DNA of 64,000 nucleotides from JANXVY01 sp040080145 (GCA_040080145.1 JBEBJA010000028.1:1-64000), one strand, 5' to 3'; positions 36,908 to 46,801 are shown, counted from the first letter of the stretch. Made by a program: numbers and translations. Notes: generated from the sequence alone by a model not told the origin.

Positions 36908-37453
36908 TTAGCGCGGGCGTTTGGCCGGAACGCAGCGTTGTTTAGCGGGGTCGAGGCGTTGGGCGACTGTACACGTCAGCTTGAAGCCGGGGCGGATGAC
37001 GGTGACGATGGGCGCGTCCGGTGCGGGCGATTTCTTAAGGGCCGGTTTGGCCTTGGCGACTTTGACTTTGCCCGCCACTTTGGCAGCCTTGACTTTAGCG
37101 GCAGCCGCTTTGACGGGAGCGGATTTGGTCGCGGTTTTGACGGCAGGCGGCGGGCGTTTGATGGGCTCGACGATCGGGTTGATGGGCTCGGCACGGGGTG
37201 CTTGCGGGGCAACGGTTACGGGCGGCAGTGGAGCCGGTTGCGTGGCAACGGGAGCTGGCTGAGTTGCGGCAACGGTCTGGATGATGCCGCCGAAAGTTTC
37301 AGATTCGCGCGCAAAGGGTGGTGCTGGTGCCAGCAAGGTTGCCTGCATCTGTGGCGTGCTGGACGCAGCGTTGGTGGGCATCAATTTGGTTGCATACTCG
37401 ATGCCGCCCAGGCTTACGGCGACGAGCAACGCGAGACCCAGGATCGAACGCAC
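36908..37453 (-). CDS. Hypothetical exported Lys/Ala/Pro-rich protein
   Basis: The 181-residue product begins at a GTG (37453) with a strong GAAGAGGTG ribosome site. A signal/anchor helix (ILGLALLVAVSLGGIEYA) is followed by a Pro/Gln linker and a KAAKVAGKVKVAKAKPALKK-type basic stretch. A small C-terminal module with two Cys comes last (LTCTVAQRLDPAKQRCVPAK). No known family. The basic linker could bind polyanions such as cell wall or nucleic acid (inference only). Confidence 0.65.
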   Translation of the reverse strand: MRSILGLALLVAVSLGGIEYATKLMPTNAASSTPQMQATLLAPAPPFARESETFGGIIQTVAATQPAPVATQPAPLPPVTVAPQAPRAEPINPIVEPIKRPPPAVKTATKSAPVKAAAAKVKAAKVAGKVKVAKAKPALKKSPAPDAPIVTVIRPGFKLTCTVAQRLDPAKQRCVPAKRPR

Positions 37454-37601
37454 GGGCGCACCTCTTCAACGCGAGTTATAACTAACAACGGATTAAGTGG
37501 TGCACCTGGGCGAGGGCGGCGTCAAGCCGGATTGGCGGGTCGCGCCGGTATCAACTTGAATTTGCTTAAGAATGAACGGCGGTCAGGCCTTGAAACGACG
37601 A

Positions 37602-37628
37602 AGAGCCGGGAGTGCGGCTCCCGGCTCT
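37602..37628. repeat. Perfect 11-bp inverted repeat
   Basis: AGAGCCGGGAG (37602-37612) pairs with CTCCCGGCTCT (37618-37628), loop TGCGG. There is no T run on either side, so its role as terminator is unclear. The surrounding gap 37454-37915 has no gene and should hold the aroC promoter. Confidence 0.7.
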
Positions 37629-37915
37629 ATCAACGCATCTGTGATACTGTGACGGAAACGCTCGCCGCTGGTTGCTCAGACCGGCTTGGAACACGTCCGT
37701 TGATGTTCGCGTGATCGTGCCCCGATCACCGAACCACACAATCCCTCGTTGCCGAAAGATTCGTGCGTATAATAGCGCCTAACTGCGTCGCGCCCGGTTG
37801 TCACGCCGTTTGGCACTGCGGCATGACGATGGTGGAAAAACCCTGCCTGCTTGCGGCTTTTCGCGCACAAAACTAAGACCATGCCGTAGCACGCAAACTA
37901 AAAAGGCCGATTCTC

Positions 37916-39004
37916 ATGTCGCACAATACCTTCGGCCACATGTTCCGGGTCACGACTTGGGGGGAAAGCCACGGCCCGGCGATTGGCTGTGTTGTCGATG
38001 GCTGTCCGCCAGGACTCGTCATCGACCGGGACGAAATTCAGGGCTTTCTGGATAAGCGCAAACCGGGACAATCGCGGTTCACGACCCAGCGCAAGGAGCC
38101 CGACGAGGTCGAGATCCAGTCTGGGGTGTTCACCAACGATACGGGCGTGCTGGTATCGACGGGCGCGCCGATTTCGCTGGTGATCCGCAACGTCGACCAG
38201 CGCTCGAAGGACTATGGCGACATCGCCACCAAATACCGGCCTGGTCACGCCGATTACACCTACGATGCCAAGTACGGCATCCGCGATTATCGCGGCGGCG
38301 GGCGCTCCTCGGCGCGCGAAACGGCGGTTCGCGTGGCGGCCGGCGGCGTGGCGCGCAAGGTCATTCCCGGCATGACGATCCGCGCGGCGCTGGTCCAGCT
38401 TGGGCCGCACGCGGTCGACCGGACGGCCTGGAACTGGGATGAGGTCAACAACAATCCGTTCTTTTGTCCCGACGCGGGAGCCGTTGAGGCGTGGACCACC
38501 TATCTCGATGGGATTCGCAAGGCGGGGTCATCGTGCGGGGCAGTGATCGAGGTCGTAGCGGAAGGCGTACCGGTAGGACTTGGCGCGCCGCTCTATGGCA
38601 AGCTCGATCAGGACATTGCGTCGGCGATGATGTCGATCAACGCCGTCAAGGCGGTTGAAATTGGGGACGGCATGGCGGTCGCGGCGCTGACAGGCGAGGA
38701 AAACGCCGACGAAATCCGCATGGGAGCGGACGGCAAGCCGGTGTTCCTGTCGAATCATGCCGGCGGCATTCTTGGCGGCATTTCATCGGGTCAAAATGTC
38801 GTATGCCGGTTCGCAGTCAAGCCGACCTCGTCGATCCTGACGCCGCGCCGGACAATCGACAAGCATGGCGTCGAGGGCGACGTGATGACCAAGGGGCGGC
38901 ATGATCCGTGCGTCGGCATCCGTGCGGTACCGGTCGGTGAAGCGATGATGGCGATCGTGCTGGCCGATCACGTGTTGCGCCATCGCGGCCAATGCGGGAC
39001 TTGA
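37916..39004 (+). CDS. aroC: Chorismate synthase
   Basis: This 362-residue FMN-dependent enzyme makes chorismate from EPSP, the last step of the shikimate pathway. It shows the family signatures GHMFRVTTWGESHGPAIG near the N-terminus, DYRGGGRSSARETAVRVAAG (residues about 123-142) and the late VKPTSSILTPRRTID and RHDPCVGIRAVPVGEAM. Length and motifs are standard. Its 3' end overlaps the sirtuin gene by 13 bases, so the two are probably translated from one mRNA. Confidence 0.97.
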   Translation: MSHNTFGHMFRVTTWGESHGPAIGCVVDGCPPGLVIDRDEIQGFLDKRKPGQSRFTTQRKEPDEVEIQSGVFTNDTGVLVSTGAPISLVIRNVDQRSKDYGDIATKYRPGHADYTYDAKYGIRDYRGGGRSSARETAVRVAAGGVARKVIPGMTIRAALVQLGPHAVDRTAWNWDEVNNNPFFCPDAGAVEAWTTYLDGIRKAGSSCGAVIEVVAEGVPVGLGAPLYGKLDQDIASAMMSINAVKAVEIGDGMAVAALTGEENADEIRMGADGKPVFLSNHAGGILGGISSGQNVVCRFAVKPTSSILTPRRTIDKHGVEGDVMTKGRHDPCVGIRAVPVGEAMMAIVLADHVLRHRGQCGT

Positions 39005-39717
39005 GGCGCGTGGCGAAATATCAGCGGATCGTGGTTCTGACCGGGGCTGGCTTGTCGGCCGAAAGCGGGATCGCGACGTTTCGCGACAAGGGCGGCATCT
39101 GGTCGAAGTACGACGTGCAGGACGTGGCCACGCCTCAAGGGTTCATGCGTAATCCCCTGCTGGTGCATGAGTTCTATAATATGCGGCGGCGGGACCACGC
39201 GATGGCCAAGCCGAATGCGGCGCATTTCGCGCTGGCACGATTGGAGCGCGAGCGTCCCGGGGTTATGATTGTGACGCAGAATGTGGATGCTTTGCAGGAG
39301 CAGGCGGGCGCTACGAGGCTGACCCACATGCACGGCGAACTTCTGGCGGCGTTGTGCGCCCTGTGCGGGGAGCGGCATCCCTGGACCGACGACTTGACGA
39401 TTGAGACCGTGTGCCCTGCTTGCAAGCGGGACGGGGGAATGCGGCCCGATGTGGTGTGGTTTGGCGAGATGCCTTACAACATGAACGAAATCGGCGCGGC
39501 GCTGGAGGCGTGCGATCTGTTCATATCCATCGGGACCAGCGGGAATGTGTATCCAGCCAGCGGATTTGTTAACGAGGCACGGGCCAACGGCGCATATACG
39601 GTCGAACTGAACCTCGAACCGTCAGCAGGTGCGAGCCTGTTCCATGAGGCAATCCATGGGCCAGCGTCCAAGATCGTGCCGGCGTATGTGGAGCGGTTGC
39701 TGGCGGGGCGCCGATAG
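38992..39717 (+). CDS. cobB: NAD-dependent protein deacylase, Sir2/CobB type
   Basis: The 241-residue sirtuin removes acyl groups from lysines using NAD. It has VLTGAGLSAESGIATFRD, TQNVDALQEQAG, the catalytic His114 in HMHGEL and a zinc site (Cys122, Cys125, Cys141, Cys144). FYNMRRR gives the Tyr62/Arg65 pair of class III sirtuins, which prefer succinyl-lysine but also deacetylate (family knowledge). Acs in this window is a likely target. The start overlaps aroC by 13 bases. Confidence 0.92.
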   Translation: MRDLRRVAKYQRIVVLTGAGLSAESGIATFRDKGGIWSKYDVQDVATPQGFMRNPLLVHEFYNMRRRDHAMAKPNAAHFALARLERERPGVMIVTQNVDALQEQAGATRLTHMHGELLAALCALCGERHPWTDDLTIETVCPACKRDGGMRPDVVWFGEMPYNMNEIGAALEACDLFISIGTSGNVYPASGFVNEARANGAYTVELNLEPSAGASLFHEAIHGPASKIVPAYVERLLAGRR

Positions 39718-39727
39718 TACTAATCCC

Positions 39728-41041
39728 CTAGCGTTTGGGGCGCTTTAATATGGCGATGGCCTCGACGTGGGGGGAGAAGACGAACTGGTCGATGGGGGTG
39801 ATCGACTGCAGGACGTAGCCCCCGGCGATCAGGGTCTTGAGATCGCGGGCGAGCGTTGCGGGGGCGCAGGAAACCGCGACCACGATCGGGACTTTCGATT
39901 TGGCAAGCATCCGGGCTTGGGCATCCGCGCCTGCACGCGGCGGATCGAAGACGACGGCATCGAAGGGTTCGAGTTCCTTGGCGGATAATGGCTCCTGGAA
40001 CAGGTCGCGGACTTTGCCGATGACGGGCTTGATGCCCTGGGCGCGTTTCACGGCTTGGATCAGGCAGGCAATCGAGGCATTGTCGCCATCGACGGCCAAC
40101 ACTTCAGCGCGCTCGGCTAGCGGGAAGCTGAAGGTGCCGAGGCCCGAGAACAAGTCGGCGACGCGCTTGGACTTGCCAACGGCTGCCAGAATGATTTCGG
40201 TCATGCGGGCTTCGACGGCGGGCACGGCTTGGAGGAAGACGCCCGGCGCGGGTGTCACGTCGACGCGACCGAATCTGAGCAGCGGTTCACCGGTGGCAAA
40301 AATGATTTCACCTTTGACGGTCAGGCGGATGATTCGGGCTGCGCGGGCAAGTTCGGCAATCTTGGCGCGCTCGTCAAACGTCAATTCGGGCTTGGTGTCC
40401 TCCAAGACGACATCGACGCCGTTATCGGCGAGCGTCACCGTCATGCGGGCTTCCCCCGATCGCGACAGCAAAGGCGCGATCATGGCGCGCAAACCATCAA
40501 GGCGGTTTGCGATTTGTGGCGAAAGGATCGGGCACTCCATCAGATCGACGATGTCGTGGGAGCGCTGTTCGTGGAAACCAACAATCGCACCGGATTTGGT
40601 ACGGCGGGCGGCGAACACGGCGCGGCGGCGCGTGCCAATGGGCGAGGCAACAATCGGCTGAATAGCGGACGCAGCGCGGGTCTTGGCTTTGACGTCGGCG
40701 AGGCCGTCACGAGTAGCTTCGACGAAGGATGCCGGATCGAAGACGCGCTGCTGGCTCATGGCCGTTGCAACGAGATCGGATTTCCAGGCCTGTTCGGCTG
40801 CCGCTGCCATGTGCTGGGTGGCACAGCCGCCGCAGTGGGTAAAGTGGCGGCAGATGGGCGCGATACGGTCCGGGCTCGGCTCCAGGACTTCAATGACCTG
40901 AGCGCGGCCCGCGCCGATTTGGGCACGCACGCGCTCGCCGGGCAGCACGAAGGGCAGGAACACATTGCCCTCTGGCGTGCTGGCGACGCCGTCGCCAAGG
41001 GCTGCGATACGGTCGATGATCAGGTCTTGAGTTTCAGACAT
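39728..41041 (-). CDS. TrmA/RlmD-family RNA (uracil-5) methyltransferase
   Basis: The 437-residue SAM enzyme should methylate C5 of a uridine in rRNA or tRNA. A TRAM-like N-terminus is followed by a 4Fe-4S motif Cys64-x5-Cys70-x2-Cys73 (CRHFTHCGGC) with Cys170 as fourth ligand, as in RlmD. The methyltransferase domain has VADLFSGLGTFSFPLAER, FDPPRAGA and the catalytic Cys in AVSCAPATLARDL. The ATG at 41041 lies within the end of the upstream gene (22-base overlap), so they form one unit. The exact target base cannot be told. Confidence 0.9.
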   Translation of the reverse strand: MSETQDLIIDRIAALGDGVASTPEGNVFLPFVLPGERVRAQIGAGRAQVIEVLEPSPDRIAPICRHFTHCGGCATQHMAAAAEQAWKSDLVATAMSQQRVFDPASFVEATRDGLADVKAKTRAASAIQPIVASPIGTRRRAVFAARRTKSGAIVGFHEQRSHDIVDLMECPILSPQIANRLDGLRAMIAPLLSRSGEARMTVTLADNGVDVVLEDTKPELTFDERAKIAELARAARIIRLTVKGEIIFATGEPLLRFGRVDVTPAPGVFLQAVPAVEARMTEIILAAVGKSKRVADLFSGLGTFSFPLAERAEVLAVDGDNASIACLIQAVKRAQGIKPVIGKVRDLFQEPLSAKELEPFDAVVFDPPRAGADAQARMLAKSKVPIVVAVSCAPATLARDLKTLIAGGYVLQSITPIDQFVFSPHVEAIAILKRPKR

Positions 41042-41811
41042 TCGGTCACGATTTCTGGATTGCGGGTTGCCCCGAGGAGGTATTCGGTGTTGCCCGAGCC
41101 GCCAGCAATGGGCGAGACGATCGGCGGGAAGACGCGCCAACCCATATCATCTTTGAGCCAGCGCGCGATGGTGTCGAAGGCCGCAAGGCGGGCCACTTCG
41201 TCGCGCACGATGCCACCCTTACCGATGCCTTTGAGGCCCACTTCGAACTGGGGCTTTACGAGCGCTGCAAGCCACGCGCCGGGGCAAGCAAGCGCAAGAA
41301 CAGCCGGGAGCGCCTTGCGCAACGAGATGAAGCTGACATCGGCGACGATGGCGGTGATGGGATGTGGGATCAGGCTCGCATCGAGGGTGCGGCTGTCCTG
41401 GCCTTCGAGCGAGACGACGCGCGGGTCGGCTTTCAGGCGCGGCAGGAGCTGGTCGCGCCCAACATCGACGGCGTATACTTTGGCGGCACCGCGCAGCAGC
41501 AGGAGTTCGGTGAAGCCCCCGGTGGATGCGCCAACGTCGAGGGCGACACGCCCAGCTGGATCAAAGCCAAAGCCGTCGAGAGCGGCCCGCAGTTTCACCG
41601 ACCCGCGCGAGGCGGCGAATGCATCGTCGCCGGTGATCGCGATTGCGGAGGCAGGCTTCACCAGCATGGCGGGCTTGAGCACGGGGGTTCCATCCACACA
41701 GACAAGGCCGCGCACAATCAGATCGCGCGCACGTGATCGCGTTGGAGCTAGTCCGCGGGAAACGAGTGCTATATCGAGACGTTCGGGGTCGGGCTGCGTC
41801 ATTCGATCCAT
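41020..41811 (-). CDS. tlyA: TlyA-family rRNA 2'-O-methyltransferase / hemolysin-like
   Basis: An N-terminal S4 RNA-binding domain (LDIALVSRGLAPTRSRARDL) precedes an FtsJ-like SAM methyltransferase domain with ALDVGASTGGFTELLLLRGA, YAVDVGRDQLL, ADVSFISL and LVKPQFE. TlyA of mycobacteria methylates 16S and 23S rRNA cytidines (family knowledge); the hemolysin name is historical. Starts at 41832 (TTG), 41811 or 41802 are possible and none has a strong ribosome site; I chose the ATG at 41811. It overlaps the downstream methyltransferase gene. Confidence 0.9.
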   Translation of the reverse strand: MDRMTQPDPERLDIALVSRGLAPTRSRARDLIVRGLVCVDGTPVLKPAMLVKPASAIAITGDDAFAASRGSVKLRAALDGFGFDPAGRVALDVGASTGGFTELLLLRGAAKVYAVDVGRDQLLPRLKADPRVVSLEGQDSRTLDASLIPHPITAIVADVSFISLRKALPAVLALACPGAWLAALVKPQFEVGLKGIGKGGIVRDEVARLAAFDTIARWLKDDMGWRVFPPIVSPIAGGSGNTEYLLGATRNPEIVTECLKLKT

Positions 41812-41865
41812 GTAGCAGCTGGCACCGTTCAAAGGCTGAGAAAGTTCAAAGCGAGGAGACTGCCG

Positions 41866-42285
41866 ATGTTGAAGACCCTACTCATGGCCCTAGTAATGGC
41901 GGCAACCGCCACGACAGCCACCGCACAGGACGTTTCGAAATCGCCTTCAGGGGCGAAGGTTACCATTTTGGAGCCTGCGAACGGGGCGACGGTTTCCAGT
42001 CCATTGACTGTGAAATTCGGATTAGCCGGGATGGAGGTTTCGCCCGCCGGAACGGCAAAAGAGAATGCCGGGCATCATCACCTTATCATCGACAAGACGC
42101 TGGCCGATCCGAAGGCCGCAATCCCAGTGGACGATAACCACAAGCATTTCGGCAAGGGACAGACGGAGACCACGGTCGAGCTCAAGCCGGGTGAACACAC
42201 GTTGCAGTTGATCCTCGCTGACCACAACCACATTCCCCATGATCCGGTTGTCCAGTCCGAGGTCATCAAGGTAACGGTTAAATAG
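41866..42285 (+). CDS. DUF4399 periplasmic protein
   Basis: The 139-residue product has a signal peptide (LLMALVMAATATTATAQ) and a single DUF4399 beta domain with SPLTVKFGLAGMEV, AGHHHLIID and HTLQLILADHNHIPHDP. The His-rich turns (HHH, DDNHKHFG, DHNHIPH) suggest metal contact (inference). It may share a promoter region with the divergent tlyA gene and lies just upstream of the DegP-type protease. Confidence 0.88.
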   Translation: MLKTLLMALVMAATATTATAQDVSKSPSGAKVTILEPANGATVSSPLTVKFGLAGMEVSPAGTAKENAGHHHLIIDKTLADPKAAIPVDDNHKHFGKGQTETTVELKPGEHTLQLILADHNHIPHDPVVQSEVIKVTVK

Positions 42286-42441
42286 TTACAGCCGCGACGG
42301 TATCGCAAAAGAAGCGCCGGCATCCCTTCGATGGTTGCTGGCGCTGTTGTTTTTGCGGTTCCGTTGACAGTTGCCTTGCCTTGGCCTCACGTTAGGCCAA
42401 GATGGCGAAAGCGGCCCATCCCACTTTCAGGAGAAACGTCT

Positions 42442-43953
42442 ATGCGAAGCCACGCTCGTCCACACACCGGCCACTCCTGGTCTGTGCGGACGCGGATTTC
42501 AGCCATGGCGTTCGTAGCGGCGGCAACCGCTGCTTTTGCGGCAGATATTCCTCAGGCTTTCGCACAGCGCTCATTCGTGCCACCGCCCTCGCTGGCGCCT
42601 CTGGCCGACAAGTTGAGCGATGCGGTCGTCAATATCTCGACCACGCAGGCACAAAAGGGACCACAGGGCGTACCCCTGCCAAAGGTTCCCAAAGGCTCGC
42701 CGTTCGAGGAGTTCTTCGACGATTTCTTCCAAAAGCGCGGCGGGAAAGCGCCCCCCGACCGAAAGATTTCCTCGTTGGGATCAGGTTTTGTGATCGACCC
42801 CGAGGGGCTGATTGCAACGAATAACCACGTCATCGACGGTGCGGATGAAATCATCATCAATTTCCACGATGGCACCAAGCTCAAGGTCGAAAAGGTCATC
42901 GGGCGCGATACCAAGACGGACATCGCATTGCTCAAGGTGAACCCGAAGAAGCCGCTCAAGGCGGTTCCGTTGGGATCGTCGGCCAAGATGATGGTCGGCG
43001 ATTGGGTGCTCGCCATCGGCAACCCGTTCGGATTGGGCGGGTCGGTCTCGCTGGGTATCATTTCAGCTAAGCAACGCGACATCAATTCCGGGCCGTACGA
43101 CGATTACCTCCAGACGGATGCCGCGATCAACAAGGGCAACTCTGGCGGACCGCTGTTCAACATGGAGGGCGAGGTCATCGGCATCAACACGGCGATCATT
43201 TCGCCCACTGGCGGATCAATCGGGATCGGATTTTCAGTGCCGTCCGATACGGTTGCCTCGATTGTGGACCAGCTCAAGAAGTATGGCGAAATCAGGCGCG
43301 GCTGGCTTGGCGTGAAAATTCAGACCGTCACCGAAGACATCGCCGAATCACTCGGAATCGCCGAAAACACAGGCGCGCTGGTTGGCGGTGTTTCGCCCGA
43401 TGGTCCTGCGGCTGCAGGCGGCATCGAAGCTGGCGACGTCATCTTGAAATTCGACGGCAAGGACATTTCGACGATGCGCGGGCTGCCGCGGATCGTTTCG
43501 CAGACACCCGTCGGTCAGAGCGTCGATGTCGAACTGCTGCGCGGCGGTAAAAAGAAGACGGTCAAGGTCACGGTCGGCCGTCTGGTTGACGACGACGACA
43601 AGGTCGATGCTGGTGCAAAAACACCTAAGTCAGAAAACGGCAAGAAAACCGACATCACGTCGCTGATCGGCCTGAAGGTCGCTGTTTTGAGCGACGAACT
43701 GAGGGCAAAATTCGGCCTCGACGCCAAAATGAAAGGCGTCGTTGTTGTCGAAATCGACCCGCAGAGTGCCGCAGCTCAAAAGAGCATCAAGGTGGGTGAT
43801 GTAATCGTGGAAGCAGCACAAGACCCCGTCGCAACCCCCGATGACATCGTGCGCAATATCGACAAAGTGAAAAAAGCCGGGAAAAAGGCCGTGTTGCTGC
43901 GGGTCGAAGACGGCAAAGGCGACACGAGATTTGTGGCTGTACCCGTCAGTTAG
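42442..43953 (+). CDS. degP: Periplasmic serine protease, DegP/HtrA (Do) family
   Basis: The 503-residue product is a Do-family protease that degrades or refolds misfolded envelope proteins. A signal peptide (about residues 1-42, ending AFAQ) is followed by the trypsin-like domain with His129 (TNNHVIDGA), Asp160 (TKTDIALLKV) and Ser234 (NKGNSGGPLFN). Two PDZ domains follow, at about residues 290-380 and 410-500. The ATG at 42442 is preceded by AGGAGAAA. The frame is open further upstream without family sequence. Confidence 0.95.
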   Translation: MRSHARPHTGHSWSVRTRISAMAFVAAATAAFAADIPQAFAQRSFVPPPSLAPLADKLSDAVVNISTTQAQKGPQGVPLPKVPKGSPFEEFFDDFFQKRGGKAPPDRKISSLGSGFVIDPEGLIATNNHVIDGADEIIINFHDGTKLKVEKVIGRDTKTDIALLKVNPKKPLKAVPLGSSAKMMVGDWVLAIGNPFGLGGSVSLGIISAKQRDINSGPYDDYLQTDAAINKGNSGGPLFNMEGEVIGINTAIISPTGGSIGIGFSVPSDTVASIVDQLKKYGEIRRGWLGVKIQTVTEDIAESLGIAENTGALVGGVSPDGPAAAGGIEAGDVILKFDGKDISTMRGLPRIVSQTPVGQSVDVELLRGGKKKTVKVTVGRLVDDDDKVDAGAKTPKSENGKKTDITSLIGLKVAVLSDELRAKFGLDAKMKGVVVVEIDPQSAAAQKSIKVGDVIVEAAQDPVATPDDIVRNIDKVKKAGKKAVLLRVEDGKGDTRFVAVPVS

Positions 43954-44110
43954 GGAACAACAGACATAAACCTCGTTTTCGTTTCAAAAGCCAGCCAGCC
44001 GCACCTGCGGGTATAGTACTGGCGCTTTCATGACATGGACGCTATACGCGCCGTCTTGCTCATCTTTCCGCCCGGCAGGCTTAAGCCGCGCGAACATTGG
44101 AGTTATTGTT

Positions 44111-44827
44111 GTGTCCAACCGTCACAGCCTGTTCGACACCATTACCGGCAGCTTTGTGCCGCCCCATCCCGATGGCTACAAGTTCATCGCGATTGCCGGC
44201 GCAATGGCTGTGGGGTTCTTCCTCGTTGATTGGACGCCGCTTGCCTGGATCATGGTGCTTCTGACGGCGTGGGTGGTGTACTTTTTCCGCGATCCCGAGC
44301 GAATCGTTCCCCTGCGCGAAGGACTGATCGTGTCGGCCGCCGACGGTCGCGTCAGCTTGATCGAAACCGTGAAACCGCCAGCCGAACTGGGGCTCGGCGA
44401 CGCCGAACGGATACGGGTTTCAACCTTCCTGTCCATCTTCGACGTGCACATTCAGCGCGCGCCCATTGCCGGACGGATCAAGCGCTCCGTCTATATCCCG
44501 GGCGCATTTCTCAATGCGGAACTCGACAAGGCGAGTGAGGAAAACGAGCGCCGGGCAATTGTCATTGAAACGACGCAGGGCGTGGAAATCGGCGTGGTGC
44601 AAATTGCCGGTCTGGTCGCACGGCGGATCGTGACATTTTCTACCGAGGGCGAATCGCTCGGCATCGGTCAACGCTTCGGGTTGATCCGGTTCGGCTCGCG
44701 GGTCGACATTTATCTACCTCCGGGCAAAACGCCTTTGGTGGCGGTCGGCCAACTCGCCATCGGCGGCGAGACAATCTTTGCCGATCTGCGATCCGATGAG
44801 AGCATCCGGGAAGCGCGGCGGGTGTAA
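44111..44827 (+). CDS. psd: Phosphatidylserine decarboxylase, short type
   Basis: The 238-residue proenzyme converts phosphatidylserine to phosphatidylethanolamine at the inner membrane. Two adjacent hydrophobic segments lie near residues 25-60. Family blocks are VYFFRDPERIVP, GLIVSAADGRV, FLSIFDVHIQRAPIAG and the self-cleavage site RFGSRVDIYLP, where the Gly-Ser bond yields the pyruvoyl group. The start is a GTG at 44111 with GGAG 9 bases upstream. pssA, the preceding enzyme of the pathway, follows 101 bases later. Confidence 0.94.
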   Translation: MSNRHSLFDTITGSFVPPHPDGYKFIAIAGAMAVGFFLVDWTPLAWIMVLLTAWVVYFFRDPERIVPLREGLIVSAADGRVSLIETVKPPAELGLGDAERIRVSTFLSIFDVHIQRAPIAGRIKRSVYIPGAFLNAELDKASEENERRAIVIETTQGVEIGVVQIAGLVARRIVTFSTEGESLGIGQRFGLIRFGSRVDIYLPPGKTPLVAVGQLAIGGETIFADLRSDESIREARRV

Positions 44828-44928
44828 CGCAAGGCCGTCGTCCACTGAGGTGAAAAGAACTCCACAGTTGGGCACCGGCGCATTAGAATGGCGCTTCGCC
44901 ATCCGGCGGCGATTGGGGAACCAGCATA

Positions 44929-45831
44929 ATGGATCAGGTCGAGCCTCGTTTGGAAAAGGAAACGCGCCGCCGCAGGGCCCAGCGTATGTTTGCAAGGCGG
45001 CGCATTCCCGTCCGGCTGATGGTGCCGAATTTCTTTACGTTGCTCGGGCTCTGCGCCGGTCTCACCTCGATCCGCATGGGCATCGAAGGCAAGTACGAAA
45101 TTGCCCTCTATCTGATCGTATTTGCAGCTTTTCTTGATGGCATAGATGGACGCATCGCACGGCTTTTGAAAGCTTCGTCGCGGTTTGGTGCCGAACTCGA
45201 CAGCCTTGCCGATTTCGTCAACTTCGGCGTCGCACCAGCCTTCCTGTTGCTCAACTGGGGGCTTGGCAGTACGCGCAGTTTCGGCTGGATCTGCGTCATG
45301 ATGTTTGCGCTCGGGTCGGCGTTGCGGCTGGCGCGGTTCAATGCAGCCCTCGATGAAGACAGGCCAAAGTGGCAGTCCAATTATTTCATCGGAATGCCAA
45401 CACCGGCCGCCGCCATCGTGGTGATGCTCCCGCTCTACGTTGAGCTGACGGGTCTAGTCAGCGTGCGCGGCAATCCGATGCTCATTAAGGCGATGCTCGT
45501 CTATATCCTGGCGATCGCTCTGTTGATGGTTTCCAACGTGCCGACCTATTCGGGCAAACTCATCGGCGAACGCATGCCGCGAGAGTGGGTACTGCCGGCA
45601 ATTTTCGCAGCCATTGGATTTGTGTCGCTGCTCGTGACCTACCCGTTTGAAACGCTGGCCGGTTCGACGGCCGTCTATCTCGCCTCAATCGTCTACAGCG
45701 CCAGACGGTTCCAAGGAAAGCTCGCCGCAGACGAAATCGAGAAAGAAGCAACCGCTGGCGACGCGATTGCCGAACCGGCACAGATTGTTCCGCTAGCGAA
45801 GGGCAACGGGCCAGGCGAAAGCCTGCACTAA
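44929..45831 (+). CDS. pssA: CDP-diacylglycerol-serine O-phosphatidyltransferase
   Basis: The 300-residue integral membrane enzyme makes phosphatidylserine from CDP-diacylglycerol and serine. The CDP-alcohol phosphotransferase signature is complete: DGIDGRIAR, eight residues, then GAELDSLADF. About eight transmembrane segments follow a basic N-terminus (RRRRAQRMFARRRIP). The C-terminal tail is acidic and disordered. It forms a phosphatidylethanolamine pathway pair with psd. Confidence 0.95.
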   Translation: MDQVEPRLEKETRRRRAQRMFARRRIPVRLMVPNFFTLLGLCAGLTSIRMGIEGKYEIALYLIVFAAFLDGIDGRIARLLKASSRFGAELDSLADFVNFGVAPAFLLLNWGLGSTRSFGWICVMMFALGSALRLARFNAALDEDRPKWQSNYFIGMPTPAAAIVVMLPLYVELTGLVSVRGNPMLIKAMLVYILAIALLMVSNVPTYSGKLIGERMPREWVLPAIFAAIGFVSLLVTYPFETLAGSTAVYLASIVYSARRFQGKLAADEIEKEATAGDAIAEPAQIVPLAKGNGPGESLH

Positions 45832-45996
45832 TCGCCGCCGGTGCATGCGCAAGGATCGCTATTCATCCGGGTAGGTCAACCCTACTCGCTCGGCAGGCCC
45901 ACCTGTGTAGTATCAAAGCACGCGCGGCTCTGGCAGGGTTCGCCTCAACGCGCGAAGCGGACATAACGGCATCAATCGGCACGGGGAAGTTCACGG

Positions 45997-46770
45997 ATGA
46001 CGCATTGGGTAAGGTTTGAGGCGAATGGTGAAACAGGCTTTGGCACATTGAGCGGCGGGAAGATCACAATCCACCAAGGCGATATGTTCGCCAACCCAGT
46101 GGCCACGAATGAGACGATTGCACTATCCGCCGTGCGCGTGTTGACACCTTGTGCACCGACCAAGATTATAGCGCTGTGGAACAATCTCCGCGCACTCGGC
46201 GCAAAGCTCGGCGTAGCCGCCCCCGAAGAACCTCTCTTTGTGTTGAAGTCGATTGGTTCTGCACTCCCTCACGGCGGCACAATTAAGCGGCCAGCCTCGT
46301 ATTCCGGCAAGGTCGTGTTCGAAGGCGAACTTGGCATCGTGATCGGGAAGGCGTGCGCCAACGCCACCGAGGACGAGGCAGAAGCAGCGATCTTTGGCTA
46401 CACCTGCATCAACGACGTGACCGCTGCCGAAATCCTCAACAAGAACCCGGCGTTCCCGCAGTGGGCCCGCGCCAAGAGCTACGACACGTTCGGCGCGTTC
46501 GGACCTGTCATCGCGACCGGGCTTGATCCGATGGGGCTCAAGATCAAGACGGTCCTCAACGGCGAAGAGCGTCAGAATTATCCGGTGACCGATATGTACT
46601 TCCCCCCGCGCGCGCTCGTCGCCGCGCTCTCCAACGACATGACGCTGCTGCCCGGCGACCTCATCATGTGCGGCACGTCGGTCGGCGTCGGCGTCATGAA
46701 GGAGCCTCAAAACGTGGTCGAGGTGACCATCGACGGGATCGGGACGTTGCGGAACACGTTCGCGGCTTGA
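45997..46770 (+). CDS. Fumarylacetoacetate hydrolase family protein
   Basis: The 257-residue product carries the FAH catalytic domain: KIIALWNNLRALGAKLG, the metal-binding FEGELGIVIGK (Glu-x-Glu), GYTCINDVTAAE, ARAKSYDTFGAFGP and PGDLIMCGTSVGVG. Enzymes of this family act on 2-oxo/acylpyruvate compounds or aromatic ring-cleavage products; the substrate here is unknown. No aromatic degradation genes are adjacent. Confidence 0.88.
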   Translation: MTHWVRFEANGETGFGTLSGGKITIHQGDMFANPVATNETIALSAVRVLTPCAPTKIIALWNNLRALGAKLGVAAPEEPLFVLKSIGSALPHGGTIKRPASYSGKVVFEGELGIVIGKACANATEDEAEAAIFGYTCINDVTAAEILNKNPAFPQWARAKSYDTFGAFGPVIATGLDPMGLKIKTVLNGEERQNYPVTDMYFPPRALVAALSNDMTLLPGDLIMCGTSVGVGVMKEPQNVVEVTIDGIGTLRNTFAA

Positions 46771-46801
46771 ACCACATGACGTGAGGGCCGGGGGAAGGAA
46801 C

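Noticed and set aside
40229..41815. 528-codon plus-strand frame opposite the two methyltransferases
   Set aside because: Shadow: both minus-strand genes have catalytic motifs and standard lengths.
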